Below are positions 1 to 8,452 of a stretch of 64,000 bases of DNA, one piece after another. Position 1 is the stretch's first letter, and each line of letters starts with the position of its first letter. Under the pieces are notes generated by a model. It made no database searches, was not told where the DNA came from, and saw only the letters and a list, made by a program, of their open reading frames with translations. Source of the DNA: Algihabitans albus (lineage in GTDB: Bacteria > Pseudomonadota > Alphaproteobacteria > Kiloniellales > DSM-21159); contig NZ_QXNY01000002.1 of assembly GCF_003572205.1 (NCBI RefSeq), positions 124,001-188,000 of the forward strand, in the 5' to 3' direction. Both the position numbers and the translations under genes were made by a program.

Positions 1-1
1 T

Positions 2-424
2 CTGCTACCCTACCAGCCGCAAGAACTCTTCGATCTGGTCGCCGACGTGGAGCGCTATCCCGAGTTCCTGCCCTGGTGCAAGGCGGCGCGCGTGCGTCAG
101 CGGGAATCCGAGGAGCGGCAGATCGTAGCGGACCTGGTCGTCGGGTTTCGCATGATTCGCGAGCGTTTCACCAGCCGGGTGGATCTCGAGCCCGAGGAGC
201 GCGTGATCCGCGTTCAGTACGTCGACGGCCCCTTCCGGTACCTGAACAACACATGGCAGTTCATCGAGCATAGCGACGGGTGCATGATCGATTTCTACGT
301 CGATTTCGAATTTCGGTCGCGCGTTCTGCAGAAGGTGCTGCAGCCCTTGTTCAACGAAGCCGTCCGCCGGATGGTTGCTGCCTTCGAAGGTCGCGCGCAG
401 GACCTCTACGGTCCGTCGAAGTAA
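2..424 (+). CDS. COQ10/RatA-like START-domain protein, 5' partial
   Basis: The frame is open from base 2, so the start lies outside the window; 140 residues are visible. The protein belongs to the COQ10/RatA (polyketide cyclase, START-like) family of small lipid-binding proteins, which in mitochondria and alphaproteobacteria assist ubiquinone function. The visible N-terminal signature is DVERYPEFLPWC, the conserved start of the fold, and the C-terminal FRSRVLQKVLQPLF helix is also typical. Compared with the usual length of about 150 residues, only about ten are missing. It ends 12 bases before the convergent CPBP protease gene. In related genomes this gene often follows lipA, which would lie upstream of the window. 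The family call is firm; the ubiquinone role is inferred from it. Confidence 0.85.
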   Translation: MLPYQPQELFDLVADVERYPEFLPWCKAARVRQRESEERQIVADLVVGFRMIRERFTSRVDLEPEERVIRVQYVDGPFRYLNNTWQFIEHSDGCMIDFYVDFEFRSRVLQKVLQPLFNEAVRRMVAAFEGRAQDLYGPSK

Positions 425-436
425 ACGATCGCGGCC

Positions 437-1264
437 TCAAAGCGCCTGCGTCGGGTCCGTGCCCATCGAGTCCGCGCCGACCGAGAGCGCGGCGAACATA
501 ATCATCGTCATAACGGCGTTGAAGGCGCCGTGCATGGCGACGCAGGGCCAAAGGCTGTCCTCCAGTTCGCGCAGCCGCGCCAGCAGAAGACCGACCAGAA
601 GCAGTGCGGGGATCAGTTGAGGAATGCCGTGGGCGACCGAAAAGACCGCCGCGGAGACCGCCATCGCGAGACCCGGTTTAAGGTGGTGGCGCAGCCAGCC
701 GTAGAGCACGCCCCGGAAGGCCACCTCCTCGACAAAAGGCACGAGGATCGACACCAACGGTAGAACCAGCAGGAACCCCCAGAGCGAAGGGCCCGCAGGT
801 GCCAGCATCTCGACCTGCGGATTGGTCTGATCGACGCCGAAGAGTACGAAAGTGACGGCATTGACCGCGATCGCCGGTAGCACGGCCCCGACGCCCCAGA
901 GGATGCCGCGCTTCAACCAGCCGGGCGGCATGGGACCGAGACCGAGCAGCCGGAGCGAGAGGCCTCGGCCGTGCCAGAGGACGACCATGAACACCGCGAG
1001 AAAGACCGCCGCCTGGCTGGCAAGCACCAAGGGGACGAGCACGGCGCTGGCCCGCCCGCCGGCGCTTGCGAGCCCCAGAGCACCCGCGACGACGATGACC
1101 AGGTAGCCCGCCCCCAGGAAACAGGCGACGGTCACCAGCACGTCGATCAGGTCCGGGCGCGCCGCGGGCCGTTGCGGTTTCGGCAAGCGGTCTGACGCCG
1201 GGCCATCGTCCGGCGGGAGGCGCTCGTGATCCAGTTGGCGTTGGGGCAGGCGGCTAGAAGGCAT
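437..1264 (-). CDS. CPBP-family intramembrane metalloprotease
   Basis: This is a polytopic membrane protein of about 275 residues of the CPBP (CAAX protease and bacteriocin-processing, Abi) family. The family motif is clear: EEVAFRG supplies the paired glutamates and arginine, and a later SVAHGIPQ segment supplies a conserved histidine. Six to eight hydrophobic stretches follow a charged, proline-rich N-terminus. The frame is open further upstream, but I chose the ATG at 1264 because it overlaps the pncC stop by only 11 bases, fitting translational coupling; an ATG at 1285 is an alternative. It is the last gene of the ispDF-pgpA-pncC minus-strand group. The substrate is unknown; bacterial members have been linked to immunity or maturation functions, and nothing nearby specifies one. 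Confidence 0.8.
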   Translation of the reverse strand: MPSSRLPQRQLDHERLPPDDGPASDRLPKPQRPAARPDLIDVLVTVACFLGAGYLVIVVAGALGLASAGGRASAVLVPLVLASQAAVFLAVFMVVLWHGRGLSLRLLGLGPMPPGWLKRGILWGVGAVLPAIAVNAVTFVLFGVDQTNPQVEMLAPAGPSLWGFLLVLPLVSILVPFVEEVAFRGVLYGWLRHHLKPGLAMAVSAAVFSVAHGIPQLIPALLLVGLLLARLRELEDSLWPCVAMHGAFNAVMTMIMFAALSVGADSMGTDPTQAL

Positions 1265-1742
1265 GGGCGAGGAGATGGAGCCCATGGCGCAGGGATGCCA
1301 GGCGCACGGCGGTGCGATCGCCCGAAAAAAGCTGGCGGTCGCTCTGGGCCGCATCCTCGCCCCGAAGGGCCAGTCCGAACCAGACGAGTCCCACCGGCTT
1401 CTCGACGCTGCCGCCGCCCGGTCCGGCGATCCCGGTCACAGACAGCGCGACCTGGGCATGGCTGGCCGCAAGCGCACCTTCGGCCATGGCTTGCGCCGTC
1501 TCGCCGCTGACCGCACCGAATCTGGAAAGCGTCGTTTCAGGCACACCCAGAAGCTCGGTCTTGGCGGCGTTGGAGTAGGTGACGAACCCCCGCTCGACCA
1601 CGTCGGAGGAGCCGGCGACTTCCGTCAGGGCGCCGGCGATCAGACCGCCGGTGCAGCTCTCCGCCGTCGCCAGCAGCTTGCCGGCGCTGCGATACCGCGA
1701 CAGCAGGGCCTCGGCGGTCTCTAGTACGTCCAGGGGAAACAT
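1254..1742 (-). CDS. pncC: CinA C-terminal domain protein, nicotinamide-nucleotide amidohydrolase
   Basis: This 162-residue stand-alone CinA C-terminal domain is the nicotinamide-nucleotide amidase PncC, which converts NMN to nicotinate mononucleotide in pyridine nucleotide salvage. Visible family motifs are ATAESCTGGLIAG near residue 27, a GFVTYSNAAK segment, and SVTGIAGPGGGS around residue 115. It lacks the N-terminal MoaB-like domain of full CinA, which is common in alphaproteobacteria. The start at 1742 is supported by AGGAAG eight bases upstream and by the family N-terminus. It begins inside the 3' end of pgpA (22-base overlap) and its own end overlaps the CPBP gene, so the genes probably share a transcript. 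Confidence 0.9.
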   Translation of the reverse strand: MFPLDVLETAEALLSRYRSAGKLLATAESCTGGLIAGALTEVAGSSDVVERGFVTYSNAAKTELLGVPETTLSRFGAVSGETAQAMAEGALAASHAQVALSVTGIAGPGGGSVEKPVGLVWFGLALRGEDAAQSDRQLFSGDRTAVRLASLRHGLHLLAHAF

Positions 1743-2254
1743 GAATGTCTTCCTAGCCAAACCCAGGCGGCGTAACAGACGATCATGGCGTAGGGCGCGG
1801 CCAGGATGTCGTCCAGCATGATGCCCAGCCCGCCCTTGATGCGTCGATCCGCCCAGTTCGCCGGCCAGGGTTTCAGTATGTCGGCGACACGGAACGCCAC
1901 GAAGGCCAATAGATAGAGTTTCAGGTCGAGGGCCACCGGGAAGATCACCAGCCACTGGGCGACCACTTCGTCGACCACGACTTCCCCCGGGTCGGCCCGC
2001 GCACCGGCGTACTTGGCACTGGCCCAGGTTCCTATGACGAAAAGCGCTGCCGCCGCCGCCAACAGAGCCCAGGGACCGCCGAGCCACACGAGAAGGACCG
2101 CGAAGGGCAGGGCGGCCAGGGATCCCCAGGTGCCCGGCGCCTTGGGCAGCAGCCCGGCGCCGAACCAGGTGGCGATCAGGCTTTCCAGTCGCCAGAAGGG
2201 CGGGCGCTGCCAGCCCGCCGGCTGTTGTAGGGAGTCCGCCGGTGTCTGTTTCAC
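1721..2254 (-). CDS. pgpA: Phosphatidylglycerophosphatase A
   Basis: This 177-residue integral membrane enzyme dephosphorylates phosphatidylglycerophosphate to phosphatidylglycerol at the inner membrane. Family hallmarks are [17 protein letters not shown] near residue 36, DEVVAQW in the middle (the acidic metal-binding segment, DE-GQW in relatives) and [12 protein letters not shown] near the C-terminus. Three or four hydrophobic segments are visible. The start is a GTG whose last bases form the TGA of ispDF (a GTGA overlap), so translation is probably coupled to ispDF; no good Shine-Dalgarno is seen. The 3' end overlaps pncC. Grouping of pgpA with cinA/pncC and ispDF recurs in alphaproteobacteria. 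Confidence 0.92.
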   Translation of the reverse strand: MKQTPADSLQQPAGWQRPPFWRLESLIATWFGAGLLPKAPGTWGSLAALPFAVLLVWLGGPWALLAAAAALFVIGTWASAKYAGARADPGEVVVDEVVAQWLVIFPVALDLKLYLLAFVAFRVADILKPWPANWADRRIKGGLGIMLDDILAAPYAMIVCYAAWVWLGRHSCFPWTY

Positions 2255-3432
2255 GGGCCGGGCGGCAGCTCGAGCGTCGCGGTCGCCTGGGCGGCAATGC
2301 CTTCCCCGCGGCCGGTGAAGCCCAGTTTTTCTGTGGTGGTCGCCTTGACGCTGATCCGCTCGACGGCGAGGCCCAGGATGTCCGCGACGCGCTGGCGCAT
2401 GGCGGGGCGATGCGGACTGATTTTGGGGGCCTCGCAGATGAGGGTGACGTCGCAGTGGAGCAGGCGCCCGCCGCGTGCCGTGACGAGAGTGCCGGCATGC
2501 TGCAGAAAGCGCGCCGACTCCGCACCGCGCCAGGTCGGGTCGCTAGGCGGAAAGTGGCTGCCGATATCGCCGTCGGCCAGCGCGCCCAAGATCGCGTCGG
2601 TCAGGGCATGCAGCGCCACGTCGGCATCCGAATGACCGACCAGGGCCTGGCTGTGGGGGATACGCAGGCCGCAGAGGATCACAGCCTCGCCCGGACCGAA
2701 GCGATGAACGTCGAAGCCCTGGCCGACCCGGACTTCGCCCGCCGGCGGTTGAGCCGATAATCCGGGGCGCAGCCAGCTCTCGGCTTCGCTCAGATCGGCC
2801 GCCGTCGTGATCTTCAGCAGCTTCGGTGAGCCCTCGACCAGGGCGACCGGCAGGCCGGCGGCTTCCGCCACCGCGGCGTCGTCGGTGAGTTGGCGCCCGG
2901 CGGCCGCGCGGTGCGCCGCCAAGATGGCTTGAAAGTGGAAGGCCTGCGGCGTCTGCGCGCGATAGAGGTCCGTTCGCGGCACCGTCTCGACGACCCGCGC
3001 GCCGGCGCCGCGCTTCAGCGTATCGGCAACCGGCAGCACGGGCAGAGCCCCTGGGGCCTGTTCCAAAGCGGACAGCAGGCGTTCGACGACATCAGCTTCG
3101 AGGAGAGGCCGCGCTGCGTCGTGAATCAGAATGTTAGAGGGGTTTTCCTCATGTAAACTCTCAAGTCCATGGCGGACGGACTCCTGCCGATCGGCACCGC
3201 CGTGCACCGGGGGCATCAGATCCAGCCCTGCGGCGGCCTCCGCGTAGGCGGTTTCGTCCTCCGGATGGATGACGGCCCGTACCGCCCCGATCCTGGGATG
3301 CGCGGCGAGGCGGGCCAGCGCATGGGTCAGGATCGGCCGGCCGGCCAGCGGCGTATACTGCTTCGGTGGGCCGCCGCCGAAGCGGCTGCCCCGTCCAGCC
3401 GCGACCACGATCGCCGCCGTCTTCCCGCTCAT
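2251..3432 (-). CDS. ispDF: Bifunctional IspD/IspF isoprenoid biosynthesis enzyme
   Basis: This 393-residue fusion catalyses two steps of the MEP pathway. The N-terminal half is MEP cytidylyltransferase (IspD) and the C-terminal half is MEcPP synthase (IspF). IspD is marked by [18 protein letters not shown] at residues 9-26 and IHDAARPL near 105. IspF begins with [11 protein letters not shown] around residue 235, continues with [12 protein letters not shown] (metal-binding Asp/His) and ends with [18 protein letters not shown]. The fusion is characteristic of alpha- and epsilonproteobacteria. The frame is open to 3615, but the ATG at 3432 has AAGGA seven bases upstream and matches the family N-terminus. 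It heads the minus-strand group and is divergent from the CcsA-like gene. Confidence 0.95.
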   Translation of the reverse strand: MSGKTAAIVVAAGRGSRFGGGPPKQYTPLAGRPILTHALARLAAHPRIGAVRAVIHPEDETAYAEAAAGLDLMPPVHGGADRQESVRHGLESLHEENPSNILIHDAARPLLEADVVERLLSALEQAPGALPVLPVADTLKRGAGARVVETVPRTDLYRAQTPQAFHFQAILAAHRAAAGRQLTDDAAVAEAAGLPVALVEGSPKLLKITTAADLSEAESWLRPGLSAQPPAGEVRVGQGFDVHRFGPGEAVILCGLRIPHSQALVGHSDADVALHALTDAILGALADGDIGSHFPPSDPTWRGAESARFLQHAGTLVTARGGRLLHCDVTLICEAPKISPHRPAMRQRVADILGLAVERISVKATTTEKLGFTGRGEGIAAQATATLELPPGP

Positions 3433-3634
3433 CGTTTGTTCCTTCTTTGCCATCACGCTCTGCTCTACAGCGCTTTCCGCGCCGGTGGAACCGTTTGCTG
3501 CCGGACGCCTGCTCAAGCCTTTGAGTCTGCCCGATCTTCTCTCGCGCAAGCGGGATCGTGGAAAGCGCTCCTGTTCGCCCGGAACAGGCGTTGGTACGGC
3601 TGTGCGCTCGGCCAAGGGGTGTTATATAGCGGCG

Positions 3635-4450
3635 ATGCCGATCGCTTTCCTGATCAACCTGACCGCTCTGGCTGCCTTGTTGCCGGCTGCGCTCTTGCCC
3701 TGGCGTTGGCGCAACGACCGTCCGGACATGGTCTTCTGGGCGGTTCTGGCTGTTGCCGTAGCGGGGCCGGTGGCGGCGATCTCCGTTCAACTCGGCGGCG
3801 GCTGGTCGACCGGGTTCGGCGCCGCACTGTGGCTATCGGTCGCCGTGTCGCTGGCCGCCTTCACCGCGTCGGCTGCCCTCTTACGGCAGGCTTGGCGTTT
3901 GGCCGCCTTGCTGCTGCCCTATCTCCTGTGCCTCGGCCTGCTGGGAACGATCTGGATCGCGGCCGAGACGGGACCCGAGCCGGCGTCGCTGCCGACCGAG
4001 TCCGAGGCGGACGTCTGGTTGCTTCTGCACATCGCCGTTTCTCTGACGACCTATGCGCTCGCGACCTTGGCCGCCGTGGCCGCCGCGGCGGTCTTCCTGC
4101 AGGAGCGTTCCCTCAAGCGAAAGCGCCGCAGCAGCCTGACGGAACGCTTGCCGTCGGTTGCCGATGCCGAGCGCCTGCAGTTCCACTTCCTGGCCGCCGC
4201 GGAGACGGTCCTGGGGCTCGGCATCCTGACCGGGGTCGGTTTGGCCTGGGTCCAGGCGCAGGCTTTGCCGCTCGATCACAAGACGCTTCTGTCCCTGCTG
4301 GCCTTCGCGGTGATCGGGCTGCTGCTCTACCTGCAAAGCCGCACAGGCTTGCGCGGCAAGCGCGCCGGCCGTCTGGTGCTGGTCGCCTACCTGCTGCTGA
4401 CATTGGCCTATCCCGGGGTCAAGTTCGTCACCGACATGCTGATCGTCTGA
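3635..4450 (+). CDS. CcsA/CcmC-like cytochrome c assembly family membrane protein
   Basis: This 271-residue protein has about eight hydrophobic segments and belongs to the cytochrome c assembly (CcmC/CcsA, YpjD) family, which handles haem at the membrane. The conserved C-terminal half has a LLLHIAVSLTTYAL segment (family histidine in a helix), then FHFLAAAETVLGLGILTG, then a loop with LDHKTLLSLLAF, although the typical WW-DPKE loop is not preserved as such. That makes a haem-export role less certain than membership. The ATG at 3635 begins the first membrane helix; the open frame upstream lies in the divergent ispDF promoter region and is unlikely to be translated. It precedes dusB by 169 bases. 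Confidence 0.75.
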   Translation: MPIAFLINLTALAALLPAALLPWRWRNDRPDMVFWAVLAVAVAGPVAAISVQLGGGWSTGFGAALWLSVAVSLAAFTASAALLRQAWRLAALLLPYLLCLGLLGTIWIAAETGPEPASLPTESEADVWLLLHIAVSLTTYALATLAAVAAAAVFLQERSLKRKRRSSLTERLPSVADAERLQFHFLAAAETVLGLGILTGVGLAWVQAQALPLDHKTLLSLLAFAVIGLLLYLQSRTGLRGKRAGRLVLVAYLLLTLAYPGVKFVTDMLIV

Positions 4451-4619
4451 CCCGGCCGGTTTCCGCGTCCAAGTGACTCGGACTTTAAATTCGCTCACGA
4501 ACAGTCTTTGCCAGGATCTGCGGCCAAGACTCGCGCCGACCTGGGAAAGAGCCGAATTCCCTACTTCGCTGTCGCGAAAAGACGTGCAAGGGCGTGTTCA
4601 AGCCGTTACAACACGCTCA

Positions 4620-5687
4620 ATGAATAAGCATTTAGCTTCGGATGCCTCAATGATGGGCATTCGGATCGACGAACTCTCTTTCGCTCCGGTGGTTTTGGCC
4701 CCCATGTCGGGTGTCACCGACCTGCCGTTCCGTCGCCTCGTCAAGCGGCTGGGCGCTGGTTTGGTGGTGTCGGAGATGATCGCGAGTCAGTCGATGATCC
4801 GGCAGACCAAGGAATCGCTGAAGCTCTCCAGCTCGACGCCGGAGGAGTTCCCCATGGCCGTGCAACTCGCGGGCCACGAGCCGGATGTGATGGCCGAGGC
4901 GGCGAGGCTCAATGCCGATCGCGGGGCGGCGATCATCGATATCAATTTCGGCTGCCCGGTGAAGAAGGTGGTCAACAAGCTGGCCGGCTCGGCGATGATG
5001 CGGGAGCCGGTTCTGGCGGGGCGCATCATGGCCGCTGTTGTGAAGGCGGTGGACCTGCCGGTGACCATGAAAATGCGCCTGGGCTGGGACGACGAGTGCC
5101 GCAATGCGCCGGAACTGGCGCGTATCGCCCGCGACTGCGGTGTGCGCCTGCTGACCGTTCACGGTCGGACCCGCTGCCAGCTCTACAACGGCAGCGCCGA
5201 CTGGCGGGCGGTGCGCGCCACCGTCGAGGCGACGGACCTGCCGGTGTTGGTGAACGGCGATATCGACAGCTTGGAGGCTATCGACCTGGCCTTGGCCCAG
5301 TCGGGCGCCGCTGGTGTCATGGTGGGGCGCGGCGCGCAAGGCCGCCCCTGGTTTCTGCGGCAGGCCATCGCCTGGCTGACCGAGCGGTGTCTGGACCCCG
5401 ATCCAAGCCTGCCGGAGCAACGCGATATCCTGCTCGAGCATTACGATGCCCTGCTCAGTCACCACGGCAGGGTGATGGGCAACCGCATCGCCCGCAAGCA
5501 CTTGGCCTGGTACGTGGCCGGTCTGACCGGTGCGAACGAGTTCCGCCGCCGGATCAACCGCGCCGAGGATCCGGGCGAGGTCCGCGCCTTGGTCCAAACT
5601 CTCTACGACCGCGCGTCTCAGGTAGGTGCGTCCCAAGTAGGCGCGTCCCAGGACAGCGCCACGGCTCCGGAGGTTCTGGCCGCATGA
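4620..5687 (+). CDS. dusB: tRNA-dihydrouridine synthase B (NifR3 family)
   Basis: This FMN-dependent enzyme of about 355 residues reduces uridine to dihydrouridine in the tRNA D-loop. Family motifs are APMSGVTDLPFRR near the N-terminus, INFGCPVKKVVNKLAGSAMMRE (catalytic cysteine in GCP), VKMRLGW-like MKMRLGWDD, TVHGRTRCQLYNG and GVMVGRGAQGRPW. The start is uncertain: ATGs at 4620, 4650 and 4653 are all possible and none has a strong Shine-Dalgarno. The last bases overlap the ntrB start (ATGA), matching the conserved nifR3-ntrBC operon. The C-terminus carries three imperfect 15-base repeats (5613-5657) encoding GASQV-like units, an unusual tail. Confidence 0.93.
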   Translation: MNKHLASDASMMGIRIDELSFAPVVLAPMSGVTDLPFRRLVKRLGAGLVVSEMIASQSMIRQTKESLKLSSSTPEEFPMAVQLAGHEPDVMAEAARLNADRGAAIIDINFGCPVKKVVNKLAGSAMMREPVLAGRIMAAVVKAVDLPVTMKMRLGWDDECRNAPELARIARDCGVRLLTVHGRTRCQLYNGSADWRAVRATVEATDLPVLVNGDIDSLEAIDLALAQSGAAGVMVGRGAQGRPWFLRQAIAWLTERCLDPDPSLPEQRDILLEHYDALLSHHGRVMGNRIARKHLAWYVAGLTGANEFRRRINRAEDPGEVRALVQTLYDRASQVGASQVGASQDSATAPEVLAA

Positions 5688-6784
5688 TGTCCGCGCAGGC
5701 TCTTCGCCGTGTCATCTCCGGCAGCGACATCGATCACAGCGCGATCCTCAACGCTCTGTCCGAACCGCTATTCGTCCTCGATGACGGCGGTCGCTTCGTC
5801 TATGTCAATCTGGCGGCCGAGCAGTTTCTGGGGCAGTCGTCGAAAACGCTGCTGAGCCGGCCGCTGACCGATCTGCTGTCCGCCGACCACCCGATCTTCA
5901 TGCTGGTCGAGCAGGCGCGGGCCGGCGGGCACTCCATCACGGAGTTCGGCGTGACCATCGAAACGCCGCGCATCGGCACCCGTCTGGTTGCGGTCGATGT
6001 GGCCGTCATCAGCGAGCATGAAGGGCACGTCGTGGTGGCTCTGCACGAGCGCTCGATCGAGCGCAAGCTGGACCACCAGCTCACCCATCGCAGTGCTGCG
6101 CGTTCGATCACCGGCATGGCCGCGCTGCTGGGGCACGAGATCAAGAACCCGCTGTCCGGCATCCGCGGTGCGGCTCAGCTTCTGGAGGCGTCCGCCGATC
6201 AAGGCGACCAGGTCTTGACGCGCCTGATCTGCGAGGAGGCGGACCGGATCGTCTCCCTGGTCGATCGCATGGAGATGTTCGCCGACGACCGCCCGATCGA
6301 GCGCGGTGCCGTCAATATCCATGAAGTTCTCGGTCACGTGCGCCGGCTCGCCGAGACGGGCTTTGCCGGCCAGGTGACCTTTCACGAGAGCTATGATCCG
6401 TCGCTGCCGCCGGTCTACGGCAACCGCGACCTGCTGATCCAGGCGCTTCTGAACCTGGTGAAGAATGCGACGGAAGCGGTGCCGAGGACCGGCGGCGAGA
6501 TTCGTCTGGCGACCCGCTATCAACAGGGCGTGCGCCTGGCGGTCCCGGGCGGCGGCAGCCGTGTCGACCTGCCTCTGGTCGTCACGATTCAGGATAGCGG
6601 AACCGGGATTCCTCAGGACCTGAGGGCCAGTCTGTTCGACCCCTTCGTCACCACCAAGCCCGCGGGCAAGGGGCTGGGCCTTGCATTGGTTGCCAAAGTC
6701 CTGGGGGACCACGGCGGCACCATCGAGTTTGACAGCGATGAGAAGGGCACGACCTTCAGGTTGATGCTGCCGAAAGCGCCCTGA
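5684..6784 (+). CDS. ntrB: Nitrogen regulation sensor kinase/phosphatase NtrB
   Basis: This is a cytoplasmic two-component histidine kinase of 366 residues that phosphorylates or dephosphorylates NtrC according to PII/nitrogen status. A PAS domain covers roughly residues 18-125 ([13 protein letters not shown]-type start). The HisKA domain has the phosphorylated His151 in [14 protein letters not shown]. The ATPase domain has the N-box [11 protein letters not shown]1 DSGTGIP and G2 GKGLGLAL. No membrane segment is present. The ATG overlaps the dusB stop by four bases and ntrC follows after 23 bases. It is the first half of a tandem NtrBC-NtrYX array. Confidence 0.95.
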   Translation: MMSAQALRRVISGSDIDHSAILNALSEPLFVLDDGGRFVYVNLAAEQFLGQSSKTLLSRPLTDLLSADHPIFMLVEQARAGGHSITEFGVTIETPRIGTRLVAVDVAVISEHEGHVVVALHERSIERKLDHQLTHRSAARSITGMAALLGHEIKNPLSGIRGAAQLLEASADQGDQVLTRLICEEADRIVSLVDRMEMFADDRPIERGAVNIHEVLGHVRRLAETGFAGQVTFHESYDPSLPPVYGNRDLLIQALLNLVKNATEAVPRTGGEIRLATRYQQGVRLAVPGGGSRVDLPLVVTIQDSGTGIPQDLRASLFDPFVTTKPAGKGLGLALVAKVLGDHGGTIEFDSDEKGTTFRLMLPKAP

Positions 6785-6807
6785 GGGTCAGACGCGGGAG
6801 ACCGGCT

Positions 6808-8262
6808 ATGACTGCAGCCAAAATTCTCATCGCCGACGATGACCGTGCCATCCGCACGGTGTTGTCGCAGGCTTTGGGACGCGAAGGCTACGACGTTCGC
6901 ACGACCGATACGGCGGGAACGCTGTGGCAGTGGGTCAGGGACGGCGAGGGGGATCTGGTCATCACCGATGTGGTGATGCCGGATGACAACGGACTCGATC
7001 TGATTCCACGCATCAAAAAGGTCCGGCCGGAGCTGCGTATTCTGGTGATGAGCGCACAGAACACGCTTCTGACCGCCGTCAAGGCGACCGAACGCGGCGC
7101 CTTCGAGTACCTGCCCAAACCCTTCGACCTGCGGGAGCTGGTCGGCGCGGTCGAACGGGCTTTGTCGCAACCGCACGACGGGTCGGCCGCGACGACCGCG
7201 GCGGAGGATGACGAGAGGCTGCCTCTGATCGGCCGCTCGCCGGCCATGCAGGAGATCTATCGCGTTCTGGCGCGCCTCATGGGGACCGACCTCACGGTAA
7301 TGATCTACGGCGAGTCGGGAACGGGCAAGGAACTGGTTGCCCGCGCTCTGCACGACTACGGAAAGCGCCGGACCGGAGCCTTCGTCGCCATCAACATGGC
7401 GGCGATACCGCGCGAATTGATCGAGAGCGAGCTGTTCGGGCACGAAAAAGGCGCTTTCACGGGCGCTCAGGCGCGCAGCGCGGGGCGTTTCGAACAGGCG
7501 GCGGGCGGGACGCTGTTCCTCGACGAGATCGGCGACATGCCGCTGGAGGCACAGACCCGGCTGCTGCGTGTGCTGCAGGAAGGCGAGTATACGACCGTCG
7601 GTGGGCGCACGCCCATACGGGCCGACGTTCGAATCGTCGCGGCCACGCACCGCGACCTTCGCCAGATGGTGCGCGCCGGCGAGTTTCGCGAAGACCTTTT
7701 CTACCGCCTCAACGTCGTGCCGATCCGCCTGCCGCCGCTGCGCGAACGCGCGGAAGACATACCGGAACTGGTCCGCCACTTCTTTCGCCAGGTCGGCGGC
7801 GAAGGTCTGCCGACGAAGACTTTGACGGCCGAGGCCATGGCCTACCTGCGCAATCATACCTGGCAAGGCAATGTCCGGGAGTTGGAGAATCTCGTCCGAC
7901 GCCTGGCCGCGCTCTACAGCCAGGAAATGATCGATGTCGGCGTGATCCGAAGCGAACTGGCCGAGGCGCCGGGAGAGATTGCCAGCGGCGCACGGCTGCC
8001 GACCGCGACGCCGGGCGGCTCGTTGGGCGAGAGCGTCGAGCGGCATTTGCGGGACTACTTCGCCGCGCATAAGAACGAACTGCCGGCAAGCGGTCTTTAC
8101 GAGCGTATCCTGCGTGAGGTCGAACGGCCACTGATCGAGTTGACGCTGGCGGCGACGCGCGGCAATCAGCTGAAGGCTGCGGGCTTGCTCGGCCTCAATC
8201 GCAATACGCTCCGCAAGAAAATTCGCGACTTGGATATCGAGGTCGTTCGCGGCCTCAAGTAG
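6808..8262 (+). CDS. ntrC: Nitrogen regulation response regulator NtrC
   Basis: This 484-residue sigma-54 activator has a receiver domain at residues 1-120 with phospho-acceptor Asp54 in [11 protein letters not shown], and Lys in YLPKPFD. The AAA+ domain spans roughly 145-375 with Walker A GESGTGKE, the sigma-54-contacting GAFTGA loop intact in EKGAFTGAQ, and Walker [11 protein letters not shown]. The C-terminal Fis-type helix-turn-helix reads [16 protein letters not shown]. It should activate nitrogen-assimilation promoters when phosphorylated by NtrB. It is 23 bases after ntrB, and 190 bases separate it from ntrY. Confidence 0.96.
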   Translation: MTAAKILIADDDRAIRTVLSQALGREGYDVRTTDTAGTLWQWVRDGEGDLVITDVVMPDDNGLDLIPRIKKVRPELRILVMSAQNTLLTAVKATERGAFEYLPKPFDLRELVGAVERALSQPHDGSAATTAAEDDERLPLIGRSPAMQEIYRVLARLMGTDLTVMIYGESGTGKELVARALHDYGKRRTGAFVAINMAAIPRELIESELFGHEKGAFTGAQARSAGRFEQAAGGTLFLDEIGDMPLEAQTRLLRVLQEGEYTTVGGRTPIRADVRIVAATHRDLRQMVRAGEFREDLFYRLNVVPIRLPPLRERAEDIPELVRHFFRQVGGEGLPTKTLTAEAMAYLRNHTWQGNVRELENLVRRLAALYSQEMIDVGVIRSELAEAPGEIASGARLPTATPGGSLGESVERHLRDYFAAHKNELPASGLYERILREVERPLIELTLAATRGNQLKAAGLLGLNRNTLRKKIRDLDIEVVRGLK

Positions 8263-8452
8263 GACCGGCCTCCGGATCGGAGCGAGTCCCAAGGCTCTTG
8301 GGGTTTTCCGGACTTCGAAACGCGACCGATAGGGCTGCATAATCCGATGGCCGACATCAATTATCTGTTGCGTTCTCGCAACAGAGTGGCCCAATAGACG
8401 CGTCCAAAGGTCAATTCTGGCAAGCGTCAATTCTGGAGGTCGATCCGCCGCC

